Source of the DNA: Alphaproteobacteria bacterium
GTDB taxonomy: Bacteria > Pseudomonadota > Alphaproteobacteria > UBA9219
Reading direction: 5' to 3'
DNA length: 23,152 nt
Assembly: GCA_028693775.1 (NCBI GenBank)
Contig: JAQUUS010000003.1
Span: forward strand, 1 to 23,152
Below, piece after piece: positions 6,772 to 14,891 of the stretch. The stretch's first letter is position 1; every line of letters begins with the position of its first letter. The translations under genes and the position numbers were made by a program. The notes below the pieces were generated by a model that was given only the letters and a program-made list of their open reading frames with translations, did no database searches and was not told the DNA's origin.

Positions 6772-7908
6772 ATGGAACATATTTTATCGCTTGCTCAGCA
6801 GTATGCGCTTCCATTCATTGCCGTCATAAGCGTCGTCGTCTTCGTACACGAGTATGGGCACTATCTCGTTGCGCGCGCGTGCGGGATCAAAATCATATCT
6901 TTTTCGATCGGGTTCGGCCCCAGGCTTTTCGGATGGACGGACGGTCACGGAACGGAGTGGAGGGTAGCCTGCCTGCCGTTTGGCGGATACGTCAAAATGT
7001 TCGGAGACGCGGATCCGGCCAGCACGCCCGACAAAGCCGTCAAGGAACTGAGCGACGAAGAGAAAAAGCTGACGTTTTTCTATCAGCCCGTCAACAAGCG
7101 CATCGCCGTGGTTGCGGCGGGTCCTTTGTCGAACTACCTGTTCGCCATCATAACCCTTGCCGTCTTGTTTATCCTTCACGGCCAGCCGTTTTCCCCGCCC
7201 AGCGTGGGCGCGCTGGTTGAGAACGGCGTTGCGGCCCGCGCTGGCCTGCAATTGGGGGACCGGGTCGTTTCGGTCGATGGAAACGGGATTTCCCGTTTCG
7301 AAGACATCAAGCGGATTATCGGCATGAACTCTGGAACGCCGGTTCCCGTCATTATCGATCGTTCGGGCCAAACCTTGACCTACACGCTCACGCCCGAAAT
7401 CGTTGTCCAAAAGGACCGTCTGGGCGGCGAGCATAAATCGGGCCGCATCGGGATCGTTGCCGAAAAAATCGCATTCAAAAAGCTGACCCCCCTTGAGGCT
7501 TTGGGGCAGGCGGTCATTGAATCGTGGAAGATGTCTGCGGATACGCTCAAGGGCCTTGGCCAAATCATCACAGGCGTGCGCGGATCCGAAGAAATCGGCG
7601 GCCCGCTGCGCATCGCCGAAATGTCCGGCCGTGCGGCTCAGGACGGCATGGAGTCGCTCGTTTGGCTCATGGCCATCATTTCGATCAACCTCGGTCTTGT
7701 GAACCTGTTTCCCATTCCGCTGCTGGACGGCGGGCACCTGCTCTATTTTTCGATGGAAAAGTTGCGGGGGCGTCCGCTCAGCGACGAAACGCAGGAGGTC
7801 GGGTTTCGGATCGGCCTGATGTTCGTGGTCACGCTTATGGTTTTCGCGACGTGGAACGACCTTGTGCAAGCCGAGATCTTTTCGAAGATAAAGGCGCTGT
7901 TTTCCTGA
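6772..7908 (+). CDS. rseP: RseP-type site-2 intramembrane metalloprotease
   Basis: This 378-residue inner-membrane M50 protease cuts transmembrane anchors, in other bacteria those of anti-sigma factors and signal-peptide remnants. The zinc motif HEYGH (26-30) lies in the first membrane helix and the third ligand is Asp319 in PIPLLDGGH. One PDZ domain (about 145-205) sits between helices, as in shorter alphaproteobacterial members; E. coli RseP has two and about 450 residues. The frame is open much further upstream, but the ATG at 6772 starts directly ahead of the catalytic helix. The ribosome site is poor (GGGGA about 14 bases away). The usual neighbours dxr and bamA are absent, so a second M50 copy in the genome is possible. 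The last 74 bases are also read as the end of coaE on the other strand. Confidence 0.9.
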   Translation: MEHILSLAQQYALPFIAVISVVVFVHEYGHYLVARACGIKIISFSIGFGPRLFGWTDGHGTEWRVACLPFGGYVKMFGDADPASTPDKAVKELSDEEKKLTFFYQPVNKRIAVVAAGPLSNYLFAIITLAVLFILHGQPFSPPSVGALVENGVAARAGLQLGDRVVSVDGNGISRFEDIKRIIGMNSGTPVPVIIDRSGQTLTYTLTPEIVVQKDRLGGEHKSGRIGIVAEKIAFKKLTPLEALGQAVIESWKMSADTLKGLGQIITGVRGSEEIGGPLRIAEMSGRAAQDGMESLVWLMAIISINLGLVNLFPIPLLDGGHLLYFSMEKLRGRPLSDETQEVGFRIGLMFVVTLMVFATWNDLVQAEIFSKIKALFS

Positions 7909-8491
7909 GTCCCATTTTGCCGATGAGGGCCGACAGGGCTTTTTTCGTGTTCGCGACCGAAACGCCCGTCGGAACGACATAATCGGCCATTTTGCGTTTT
8001 TGCGCGTCAGGCATTTGCCGGGCGAGGAACGCGCGGAATTTTTTTTCGTCCATGCCGGGCCGCGCCAAAACGCGGGCCTTCTGAACGGCGCGCGGCGCCG
8101 ATACGCAGAGCGTAACGTCACAGCGTTTTTGCGCGCCCGTTTCGAACAGGAGCGGAATTTCAAGCACAACGGCGGGAGCCTTTGCCGCGCGCGCCTTTTG
8201 CAAAAAAAGCCGTTCGGATTTTCGGATAAGGGGATGCACGATTTTTTCGAGCTGCCGTAATTTGCGAGGATTGCCGGCAACCGCAAGCCCCAGCCGTTTT
8301 CTGTCGATGCCGCCGCGCCTGAGCGTGTCCGGAAAAGCCTTCGCGACGGCTTCCACAGCGGCGCCGCCCATTTTCAAAACGGAATGAACGGCCTTGTCTG
8401 CGCTATAAACCGGAAAGCCGAAATCGCGCAGCATTTTTGCGACGGTGCTTTTTCCCATTCCGATGCCGCCCGTAAGGCCGACGATTATCAT
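7835..8491 (-). CDS. coaE: Dephospho-CoA kinase
   Basis: This enzyme phosphorylates the 3'-hydroxyl of dephospho-CoA, the last step of coenzyme A synthesis. The 218-residue product starts MIIVGLTGGIGMGKST, a P-loop at residues 8-16, and continues with HPLIRK, VVLEIPLLFE and ADYVVPTG, as expected for CoaE. The ATG at 8491 follows the aroE stop after one base (TGAaATG), so it is translated after aroE. The frame opens 50 codons earlier, but that part is inside aroE. The last 25 or so residues (a basic Lys/Arg/Ser-rich tail) are encoded opposite the rseP 3' end and make the protein somewhat longer than the usual 200 or so residues. The tail may be a recent stop-codon extension. Confidence 0.95.
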   Translation of the reverse strand: MIIVGLTGGIGMGKSTVAKMLRDFGFPVYSADKAVHSVLKMGGAAVEAVAKAFPDTLRRGGIDRKRLGLAVAGNPRKLRQLEKIVHPLIRKSERLFLQKARAAKAPAVVLEIPLLFETGAQKRCDVTLCVSAPRAVQKARVLARPGMDEKKFRAFLARQMPDAQKRKMADYVVPTGVSVANTKKALSALIGKMGLRKTAPLSSKRSRLAQGRSTSRKP

Positions 8492-8492
8492 T

Positions 8493-9338
8493 TCAGGATC
8501 TCCCGGCCAGAACGTGCTCGCGCAGTGCCGCGTCAACTTCGGGATCGACGCCGAAAAAGGCCTGAAAAGCGGGCCGCGCCTGATGCAAAAGCATGCCGAG
8601 TCCGTCGACAATTTTATTGCCGCGCATGTTGGCCTGATCAAGCAGCGCGGTTTTGAGAGGCGTATAAACGATATCCGTCACCCAGGCGTCCTTGGGCAGG
8701 TTTTCCAGCGGAAAGTCGAGTGGCGGCTGCCCGTCCATGCCCAAAGAGGTCGCGTTGACCAAAAGCTCCACATTGGCAAGCCCCTGCGAAGCATTTTCCC
8801 AGCCCACAACCGAGATGGCGCAGTCCGGCGTCGAAAGGTCGCGCGCGAGTTTCTCTGCTTTGTCCAGAGTGCGGTTGGCCAGCCTGATTTCGGTAAAGCC
8901 CATGGTTTCAAGCGCAACGAGCACGGCGCGCGCCGCACCTCCCGCGCCGAGAACGAACGCAACGCCGTTTTGTTTTTTAAACCCTGCGGCCAGAAGATTT
9001 TGCTCGAAGCCGTAGGCGTCGGTATTGCGTCCCAGCAAACGCCCGTTGTCGTCGACCGTCACAAGGTTGATCGCGCCGATGCGCTTTGCTGCGGGGTCGA
9101 GCTCGTCGACAATCGCGCAAGCGGCGACTTTGTGCGGAATGGTCAGGTTGACGCCGGAAATACCCCGCGCCTTCAATCCGCGAAGGGTTGCAGGCAGATG
9201 GTCGGGTTCAACCGCAAAAGCTTCGTAGCTGCCGTCAATTCCGTAGCGGTCAAGCCAAAAACCGTGGAGCCGCGGGGATAAAGAATGATGGATGGGCCAA
9301 CCCATGACCCCGGCTTTAAGATTTTGTGTTGTCGTCAT
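8493..9338 (-). CDS. aroE: Shikimate dehydrogenase (NADP+)
   Basis: AroE reduces 3-dehydroshikimate to shikimate with NADPH on the route to chorismate. The 281-residue product carries the shikimate-binding HSLSP (18-22), the catalytic Lys70 in NLTIPHK and Asp107 in NTDAYG. The Rossmann loop GAGGAAR (131-137) and the NADP motif NRT near residue 155 complete the fold. Length and motifs are normal. GAGG lies close ahead of the ATG. The gene pairs with coaE, a common alphaproteobacterial arrangement, usually with maf and dnaQ nearby; neither is in the window. Upstream it faces the regulator gene across 107 bases. Confidence 0.97.
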   Translation of the reverse strand: MTTTQNLKAGVMGWPIHHSLSPRLHGFWLDRYGIDGSYEAFAVEPDHLPATLRGLKARGISGVNLTIPHKVAACAIVDELDPAAKRIGAINLVTVDDNGRLLGRNTDAYGFEQNLLAAGFKKQNGVAFVLGAGGAARAVLVALETMGFTEIRLANRTLDKAEKLARDLSTPDCAISVVGWENASQGLANVELLVNATSLGMDGQPPLDFPLENLPKDAWVTDIVYTPLKTALLDQANMRGNKIVDGLGMLLHQARPAFQAFFGVDPEVDAALREHVLAGRS

Positions 9339-9356
9339 GGCCTCAAACGTTCGTTC

Positions 9357-9386
9357 TTGATGGAAATGTAACGTATTTTCTTATAC
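9357..9386 (+). promoter_or_regulatory. Possible promoter of the regulator-led operon
   Basis: TTGATG (9357-9362) and TTATAC (9381-9386) are 18 bases apart in the interval between aroE and the divergent regulator gene. Transcription would start near 9393, about 50 bases before the ATG. This is the only good candidate for the six-gene run that follows. Confidence 0.38.
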
Positions 9387-9445
9387 ACCAAAGAGGGAAT
9401 GAGCTCTATCCTTACCCCCCGATGTCTTAAAATTTCTCGAATCCC

Positions 9446-10099
9446 ATGCCGGAAATCTTCATCCTGATCCCAAACGACGAACTTCGGGAAGCCGTGATCG
9501 AACAAATCAGGGCGGCGAAGCTTGCTGAGCCGGGCGTTCTCGCTTCGGCGCAGGCCTATCCGCACAAGGAAGGCGGAACGCCGGGCGTCGTGATCGTGGA
9601 CGAGGCGGAAACAAACGAAAAAACGGAGGCCACCATAAGCCTTCTGTGCGCGGGGCCCGAAAAGCCGGTCGTTTTTCTGCTCGGGGGGCGCGACGACACC
9701 GACGGCGTTTCCGAAACGTTTTCCAAGCCGTTCCGGCTCGGCCATCTCATCACCAAGCTGCGGTATTATCTCGAAACGACGCCGTTGCTGCGTGCCCGTG
9801 CGATTGAGTTCGGGCCCTATCGGCTCGACACGCAAAATCGCAGCATATTGCGCAACAAAGAGCCCTCCGCGATCCGTCTGACCGAAAAGGAAACGGCGCT
9901 TCTTGCCTGCCTTGCGCAAAGCGAGACGCCGCTAACGCGGCAGGAAATTCTCGCGACCGTGTGGGGTTACGACGACCGCATCGACACGCACACGCTCGAA
10001 ACGCATATCTACCAGCTGCGTCGGAAGCTCGACCAGGACGGCGAAAACTGGATTCTCAGCGAATCCGGAGCCTATCGCCTCGCGGAAAGATGCCGATGA
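9446..10099 (+). CDS. OmpR-family response regulator with unusual receiver domain
   Basis: This 217-residue protein has a receiver-like N-terminal domain (about 1-108) and a clear C-terminal OmpR/PhoB winged helix (about 120-214: LTEKETALLACL, QEILATVWGYD, DTHTLETHIYQLRRKL). Asp52 in VVIVDE sits where the phosphoacceptor should be and Lys94-Pro95 in FSKPF is the usual switch lysine. The first-strand acidic pair is only Asn10-Asp11 (IPNDE), and the Thr/Ser after the fourth strand is replaced by Gly (FLLGGRD). Phosphorylation may thus be altered or absent. No histidine kinase gene is adjacent. No ribosome site is evident. The stop overlaps the next start by ATGA, so it heads a coupled operon that it may control. 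Confidence 0.88.
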   Translation: MPEIFILIPNDELREAVIEQIRAAKLAEPGVLASAQAYPHKEGGTPGVVIVDEAETNEKTEATISLLCAGPEKPVVFLLGGRDDTDGVSETFSKPFRLGHLITKLRYYLETTPLLRARAIEFGPYRLDTQNRSILRNKEPSAIRLTEKETALLACLAQSETPLTRQEILATVWGYDDRIDTHTLETHIYQLRRKLDQDGENWILSESGAYRLAERCR

Positions 10100-10683
10100 A
10101 AAAAGCCCTTGTTTTATTGCTGTGTTTAGTCTTGTCGGCTTGCGGCGGAAGCAGCGCAGCCCGCCGGACGACCCTGATCGGGCGGGGTATGGAAAAAACG
10201 CACCCCGACCGGGACGCCTTGCGGCGCATCGTACTGGTCCATCCCTACACGAAGGAAAAGATCGACGTTATGTACTACCATAACGGCCGTTACGATTCCG
10301 CCGCGCTGAAAAAAATCAACCGGCTGATGCGTGACCGTCGCGCGAACTATGCAGGCCGGATCGATCCCGAGCTGGTCGATTTCCTCGTCGACATTCGCAA
10401 AAGGCTCGGTCTGCCTTCCACTGTTCCGTTTCAGATTTTGTCGGGTTACCGCACGTCGCGAACGAACAAAAAGCTGTCGTTCACAAACGGAAACGTGGCC
10501 AAGGAAAGCCTGCACATGCACGGCTGGGCGGTCGATTTCCGTGTCGACGGCGTCAGCGGAAAAGCGATCTGCGAGATTGCAAAAACGATGCAGCGTGGCG
10601 GCGTGGCCTACTATCCGTCGGACAACCACGTCCATGTAGACATCGGAAACATACGCACCTGGCACGAGAAAGGAAGCCGATGA
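10096..10683 (+). CDS. DUF882/M15-type murein endopeptidase lipoprotein (MepK/YcbK-like)
   Basis: This encodes 195 residues with a lipobox LSAC (Cys16) after a short hydrophobic signal, so it should be anchored in the envelope. The metal-site pattern of the M15/DUF882 family is present: His140 and Asp147 in SLHMHGWAVD and His180 in HVHVDIG, preceded by LSGYRTSRTN. E. coli MepK of this family cleaves 3-3 cross-links in peptidoglycan; the same role here is inferred. An ATG two codons upstream is possible, but the start at 10096 leaves better spacing from GGAAAG and overlaps the regulator stop by ATGA. Its own stop overlaps the pmbA start in the same way. Most DUF882 proteins use a Tat or Sec signal, so the lipoprotein form is a variant. 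Confidence 0.88.
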   Translation: MKKALVLLLCLVLSACGGSSAARRTTLIGRGMEKTHPDRDALRRIVLVHPYTKEKIDVMYYHNGRYDSAALKKINRLMRDRRANYAGRIDPELVDFLVDIRKRLGLPSTVPFQILSGYRTSRTNKKLSFTNGNVAKESLHMHGWAVDFRVDGVSGKAICEIAKTMQRGGVAYYPSDNHVHVDIGNIRTWHEKGSR

Positions 10684-12014
10684 CGCAAGAAGTTGCCAAT
10701 TCATTGACGATGATTCTCGATCTGGCAAAAAGGGCCGGGGCCGATGCGGCTGACGTCCTGTCGGTCGAGTCGACCAGCCTGTCGGTATCGATGCGCCTCG
10801 GGACGCTCGAAGGCCTCGAGCGTTCGGAATCCGGCGATCTGGGCCTGAGAGTGTTTGTAGGAAAAAAGCAGGCGATTGTATCTGCGACCGACCGGAGCGA
10901 ACGAACCCTGAAAGAGCTTGCAATCCGCGCGGTCGATATGGCCCGTCAGGCGCCCGAGGATCAGCATTGCGGCCTCGCGTCTCCCGATGAAATCACAAAA
11001 AGTTCCCCCGAGCTGAAATCGGACACAGTGGACTGGACCGCCGAGCAACTGATCGAGCGCGTGCGCGAAGTCGAAGACGCGGCCCGGGCCGTTCCGGGCG
11101 TCACAAACTCGGCCGGGGCGCAAGCCGGATGGGGCCGAACCAAAATTCATCTCGCAGCGAGCAACGGTTTTTCCGGCAGCTCGACGCGAACGGGCTATAG
11201 CCTCAGCGCGTCCGTTCTTGCGGGCGAAGGCACCGGCATGCAGCGCGACTACGAAGCGGATTCGCGCGTTTTTGCCGCCGATCTGGCCGCGCCCGCCGAC
11301 ATCGGACGCAAAGCGGGGGAGCGGGCGGTTCGCCGCCTGAATCCGAGAAAAATGCCGACTGCGCGCGTTCCAGTCTTTTTCGATCCGCGCATTTCGGGCG
11401 GGCTTGTGAGCGCGATGATCGGGGCCATCTCGGGTGCGGCGATTGCGCGCGGCACGAGTTTTTTGAAAGACAAGCTGGGCCAGAAAATCTTTTCGTCCGG
11501 AGTCTCGATTATCGACGATCCCTTTCTTCCGAAAGGCCTGCGCTCGCGGGCCTTCGACATCGAAGGCCTGTTGCCCCAAAAGCGCAAGCTGATCGATGAC
11601 GGTGTGTTGACGACATGGCTTCTTGATTTGAGATCCGCGCGTCAACTCGGCCTGAAAAGCACAGCCCATGCCGCAAGAGGCACAAGCGGCCCGCCCTCGC
11701 CGTCGCCGACGAATGTGTATATGGAAGCGGGCGCAAAAACCTCCGCCGAGGTCATGAAGGACGTCGCGCAGGGCTTATACGTTACGGAAACGATGGGATC
11801 GGGCGTCAACGGAGTCACGGGCGACTACAGCGTTGCCGCAGCGGGCTTCTGGATCGAAAACGGAGAAATTGCTTTTCCCGTGAGCGAGATGACAATCGCC
11901 GGAAACCTGAAAGATATGTTTCTGAACCTGACGCCCGCCAACGATCTGGACCTGCGCTACGGCATTAACGCGCCGACCTTGCGGATCGAAGGCATGACGG
12001 TTGCGGGGGAATGA
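10680..12014 (+). CDS. pmbA: TldE/PmbA-type subunit of the TldD/TldE peptidase
   Basis: This 444-residue protein is the PmbA (TldE) half of the heterodimeric metallopeptidase that degrades and matures small peptides such as microcins and antitoxins. The family start (ILDLAKRAGADAADVLSVE), GDLGLRVFVGKKQA and the C-terminal GPPSPSPTNVYME, TGDYSVAAAGFWIENGEI and GNLKDMF are typical of PmbA. It lacks the HExxxH zinc motif that TldD supplies, as expected, and no tldD gene is in the window. It overlaps the lipoprotein gene upstream and the glycosyltransferase gene downstream by ATGA. The reason for its link with envelope genes is not evident from the sequence. Confidence 0.95.
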   Translation: MTQEVANSLTMILDLAKRAGADAADVLSVESTSLSVSMRLGTLEGLERSESGDLGLRVFVGKKQAIVSATDRSERTLKELAIRAVDMARQAPEDQHCGLASPDEITKSSPELKSDTVDWTAEQLIERVREVEDAARAVPGVTNSAGAQAGWGRTKIHLAASNGFSGSSTRTGYSLSASVLAGEGTGMQRDYEADSRVFAADLAAPADIGRKAGERAVRRLNPRKMPTARVPVFFDPRISGGLVSAMIGAISGAAIARGTSFLKDKLGQKIFSSGVSIIDDPFLPKGLRSRAFDIEGLLPQKRKLIDDGVLTTWLLDLRSARQLGLKSTAHAARGTSGPPSPSPTNVYMEAGAKTSAEVMKDVAQGLYVTETMGSGVNGVTGDYSVAAAGFWIENGEIAFPVSEMTIAGNLKDMFLNLTPANDLDLRYGINAPTLRIEGMTVAGE

Positions 12015-13285
12015 TGGTCCCAAAGAGGACAAAGGTTTCTGTTTTGGTCGATCTTCCGCGCGGCGCCGCGGCGGGCGGGCACGTCAAATACTGGGAGCGC
12101 ATGTCGCAAGCCTGCGCCACGCACGATTACGGGATCGCCCTGACCGTATATTTTTCCGGAAACTCTCCCGACATCGTGCTTTCCGAGCATGTCCGTTACC
12201 GGTTTTTGCCCCCCGTGTTCAGCACCGAGCGGCTCGGTTTCCTGCCCTATGTTCCGGCCCACACCGACCTCGCGCCCTATCATCCTCGCCTTGCCCGCGA
12301 ACTGACCGAAGCCGATGTGATCCACACGACCGACGCCTATTTTGCATTTGCGCAAACGTCCGAGCGCGTGGCTTTGCGCCGGGGCATCCCGCTCGTAACG
12401 TCTTTTCACACCGACACCCCCGCCTATGCCGAGCTTTTCACGCGGGAAACGCTACGGAAAGTTTTTGGCTCTCATTGGGGCCCCCGGCTCGACTCCGCGT
12501 TCGGGGTGGCCAAAAAGCAGCGGTGCAGCAAGCAAAAACGGCTTGAGCGGCATCTTCGTGTCTGCCGCGCCGCCCTGACTTTGCGTCCCGAAGATAAAGC
12601 CCTTGTCCAAAGACTGGGCGTTCCCAAAGGCGCCGCCCTCATGCGCATGGGCGTCGATAAAACCCTGTTTGCGCCCCGTCCCGCCGCCCGCGCCGAAATC
12701 GAACGCGACTACGGCATCGATCCCGACGCTTTTCTGGTTCTTTTTGTGGGGCGTGTCGATGCGGGCAAAAACGCACCGCTGCTTGCCGACGCCTGTGCGA
12801 TGGCGCTCGGCGCAGGGACAAAGCTGCATCTCATCGTCGTGGGCGAAGGTCCGTCCGCCGCCCCCATCCAAACGCAACTGCAAAAAAACGTCACGCTGAC
12901 CGGGCAGGTGTCCGCCGAGCGTCTTGCGACGCTCTACGCGGCGGCGAATGTTCTCGCCATGGCTTCGGACATCGAAATCGGAGGCCTTGTCGGCGTCGAG
13001 GCTCTTGCCTCGGGTTGCCCTGTTTTTGTGTCCAAAGTCAGCGGGATAGCCGGGCTATATGGCCGACCTCCCGCCATAAAGGAAGTTGAGAGCACCCCCC
13101 GTGCATGGGCTGCGGCGTTCTCAGAGGCCGCGCGCGACCTTGAGCAGGCGGCTCTTATGCGCAAAGCGGCACTTGATTTCCGGGAGCGATCGATTGCAGA
13201 TTGGAGCGTTGTGCTTCAAGAAGATTTCCTGCCCGTGTGGCAAAGTGTCGAAGGAGAAAAACGATGTTCGGCCGGCGTATCCTGA
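12011..13285 (+). CDS. GT4-family glycosyltransferase
   Basis: This encodes 424 residues of GT-B fold. The N-terminal half has a nucleotide-fold start (KVSVLVDLPRGAAAGGHVKYW) and VIHTTDAYFAF. The C-terminal half holds the group-1 signature: FLVLFVGRVDAGKNAPLL, LHLIVVGEGP, VTLTGQVSAERLATLYAAAN and the acidic motif EIGGLVGVEALASGCPV, the counterpart of the E-x7-E of retaining GT4 enzymes. It probably moves a sugar from a nucleotide donor to a lipid or glycan; the acceptor cannot be read from sequence. ATG codons occur at both 12011 and 12014; the first overlaps the pmbA stop and GGGGGA is directly ahead. Its last 22 bases overlap the deacetylase gene, a pairing typical of glycolipid pathways that remove N-acetyl groups. 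Confidence 0.88.
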   Translation: MMVPKRTKVSVLVDLPRGAAAGGHVKYWERMSQACATHDYGIALTVYFSGNSPDIVLSEHVRYRFLPPVFSTERLGFLPYVPAHTDLAPYHPRLARELTEADVIHTTDAYFAFAQTSERVALRRGIPLVTSFHTDTPAYAELFTRETLRKVFGSHWGPRLDSAFGVAKKQRCSKQKRLERHLRVCRAALTLRPEDKALVQRLGVPKGAALMRMGVDKTLFAPRPAARAEIERDYGIDPDAFLVLFVGRVDAGKNAPLLADACAMALGAGTKLHLIVVGEGPSAAPIQTQLQKNVTLTGQVSAERLATLYAAANVLAMASDIEIGGLVGVEALASGCPVFVSKVSGIAGLYGRPPAIKEVESTPRAWAAAFSEAARDLEQAALMRKAALDFRERSIADWSVVLQEDFLPVWQSVEGEKRCSAGVS

Positions 13286-14022
13286 TCCTCGTTGCCCATC
13301 CCGACGATGAAGTCGTCGCCTGCGCTGCATGCGTGGCGCGTGCGCGAACGCAAGGAGCGACGGTCTCCGCGCTCTACCTGACGGACGGATGCCTGTCCGA
13401 GGAAACGCTTTGGCCGTGGCAGCGCAAGCATCACGAAGACATGGTCACGCGCCGTCATCTCGAAGCCGAAGCCGCGGCGACCTCGCTCGGCATACTTCCC
13501 GTCGGCTGGGGAAACCGCCCGGCGCGTGCTTTGTGGCGCGAACTCCCGATTGTGTTCGAAGAGGTCAACATCGCGATTTCCCAATACAAACCCGATCAAA
13601 TCTGGGTCCCTGCCTATGAGGGAGGGAATCCCGATCACGACGCCCTCAATGCCATTGGCTTCAAGCTGAAATCCCGTCTTAGCGTGCTCGAGTTCCCCGA
13701 ATACAACTATTTCGGAGGCGAGATGCGTTCGCAAACGTTCATATCGTCCGGCACCAGCGAGCATATCGTAACGCTGACGCTCGTGGAGCGCGCGGCCAAA
13801 AGAGCGTTGATGGAAATCTATGCATCCGAAAAGTCGAACCTGTCCGGGCTCAAGCTGGATCAAGAATGCTACCGCCCCCTGACGACCTACGACTACGCCC
13901 AGCCGCCGCATCAGGGAACGCTGTGGTACACAAGGTTTCAGTGGGTGCCGTTCCGTCATCCGCGCGTGGATTATACGTCGCCCGAAACTGTCTCGAACGC
14001 CATTGTCTCGTTTTTGTCCTGA
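13264..14022 (+). CDS. PIG-L family LmbE-like deacetylase
   Basis: This 252-residue zinc-dependent de-N-acetylase belongs to the family of PIG-L, MshB and LmbE. The metal motif AHPDDE (11-16) follows the first strand and the third ligand is probably His125 in GGNPDHDALN. The helix TRRHLEAEAAATSLGI is also characteristic. The frame is open upstream, but the ATG at 13264 is preceded at seven bases by AAGGAG (13251-13256), the best ribosome site in the operon. It overlaps the glycosyltransferase gene by 22 bases. The pair likely acts in sequence, the transferase adding N-acetylhexosamine and this enzyme removing the acetyl group, but that order and the substrate are inferred. The C-terminal third (from about 140) is less conserved in type. 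Confidence 0.88.
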   Translation: MFGRRILILVAHPDDEVVACAACVARARTQGATVSALYLTDGCLSEETLWPWQRKHHEDMVTRRHLEAEAAATSLGILPVGWGNRPARALWRELPIVFEEVNIAISQYKPDQIWVPAYEGGNPDHDALNAIGFKLKSRLSVLEFPEYNYFGGEMRSQTFISSGTSEHIVTLTLVERAAKRALMEIYASEKSNLSGLKLDQECYRPLTTYDYAQPPHQGTLWYTRFQWVPFRHPRVDYTSPETVSNAIVSFLS

Positions 14023-14048
14023 GGATCGCGCCCGGCGCGAGAAGGCCC

Positions 14049-14825
14049 ATGTCCGTCGTTCCATCAGGCCTTGCCGCCAGCCTTCGCTTTTTTCTGTCGA
14101 AGCCGTCGCCGTGTCCGTATGTTGCGAATAAGACAGAGCAAAAGCTGTTCACCTGCCTCGAGGGCGACGTCTCCTCCAACGCCGACATCAACGGCATCCT
14201 GTGCCGCGCCGGATTTCGCCGAAGTCAGGACATCCTCTATCGCCCCGTGTGCGAGTCCTGCGATCAGTGCGTGCCCGTGCGGGTTCCTGTGAGACTCTTC
14301 GTTCCGTCGCGCTCGTTGCGCCGGGTGGCTGCGCGTAACGCCGACCTGACGTTTGAATCCGAGCCCCTCAGCCCAGCCCCCGAAATGTACAATTTGTTCG
14401 CCGCCTATCAGCAAGCGCGTCACAAGGGCGGAGACATGGAGCGAATGACCGACGCCGATTTTTCGGACATGCTGCTGCAAGGCAATGTCGAGATGCGCCT
14501 TTATGCCCTGCGCGAAGCAAGCGGAAAGCTCAAGGGCGCGTTGATCGCCGACGTTCTGGATGACGGATACTCGGCGGTCTACAGTTTTTTCGATCCGTCC
14601 GACCGTCGCCGCAGCCTTGGCACGGCGCTGGTTCTGAGGCTGATCGAGCTTGCCGAAAAAACCGGCAAGCCGTTTGTCTATCTCGGCTACTGGATCGAAG
14701 CGTCCCGCAAGATGTCATACAAAGCAAGGTTTCGTCCCCTGCAATGGCTTGGGCCCGGCGGATGGGATTGGCTTGAGGACGATCCTGCGAAAAAGCCCGA
14801 TACTCCTGCGTTAAACAAGGAGTGA
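14049..14825 (+). CDS. bpt: Bpt-type leucyl/arginyl-tRNA-protein transferase
   Basis: This 258-residue enzyme adds an amino acid from aminoacyl-tRNA to the N-terminus of proteins with acidic N-terminal residues, making them N-degron substrates for ClpS-ClpAP. The N-terminal part has CPYVANKTEQKLFT, the equivalent of the family CPYL motif (Cys22). The core follows: GFRRSQDILYRPVCESCDQCVPVRVPV (positions 55-81; Cys68, Cys71 and Cys74). The C-terminal transferase domain ends with VYLGYWIEASRKMSYKARFRPLQ. I chose the ATG at 14049 because it lies behind AGAAGG and fits the family length of about 250. It follows the deacetylase gene after 26 bases and is the last intact gene of the run. No terminator is evident behind it. 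Confidence 0.96.
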   Translation: MSVVPSGLAASLRFFLSKPSPCPYVANKTEQKLFTCLEGDVSSNADINGILCRAGFRRSQDILYRPVCESCDQCVPVRVPVRLFVPSRSLRRVAARNADLTFESEPLSPAPEMYNLFAAYQQARHKGGDMERMTDADFSDMLLQGNVEMRLYALREASGKLKGALIADVLDDGYSAVYSFFDPSDRRRSLGTALVLRLIELAEKTGKPFVYLGYWIEASRKMSYKARFRPLQWLGPGGWDWLEDDPAKKPDTPALNKE

Positions 14826-14891
14826 ACGTATAAGACAATTGTTGGGTTCGTTATATATTCCCGTAATTGACTAAAAGCGAAAAATATAACG

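Noticed and set aside
6784..8286. A 500-codon minus-strand open frame spanning the rseP-like gene and part of coaE
   Set aside because: It runs opposite a clear M50 protease and overlaps coaE in another frame; the Arg/Asp-rich product has no recognisable domain.
13216..14064. A 282-codon minus-strand frame opposite the PIG-L gene
   Set aside because: The plus strand encodes AHPDDE and the other PIG-L motifs with a good ribosome site; the mirror frame has none.
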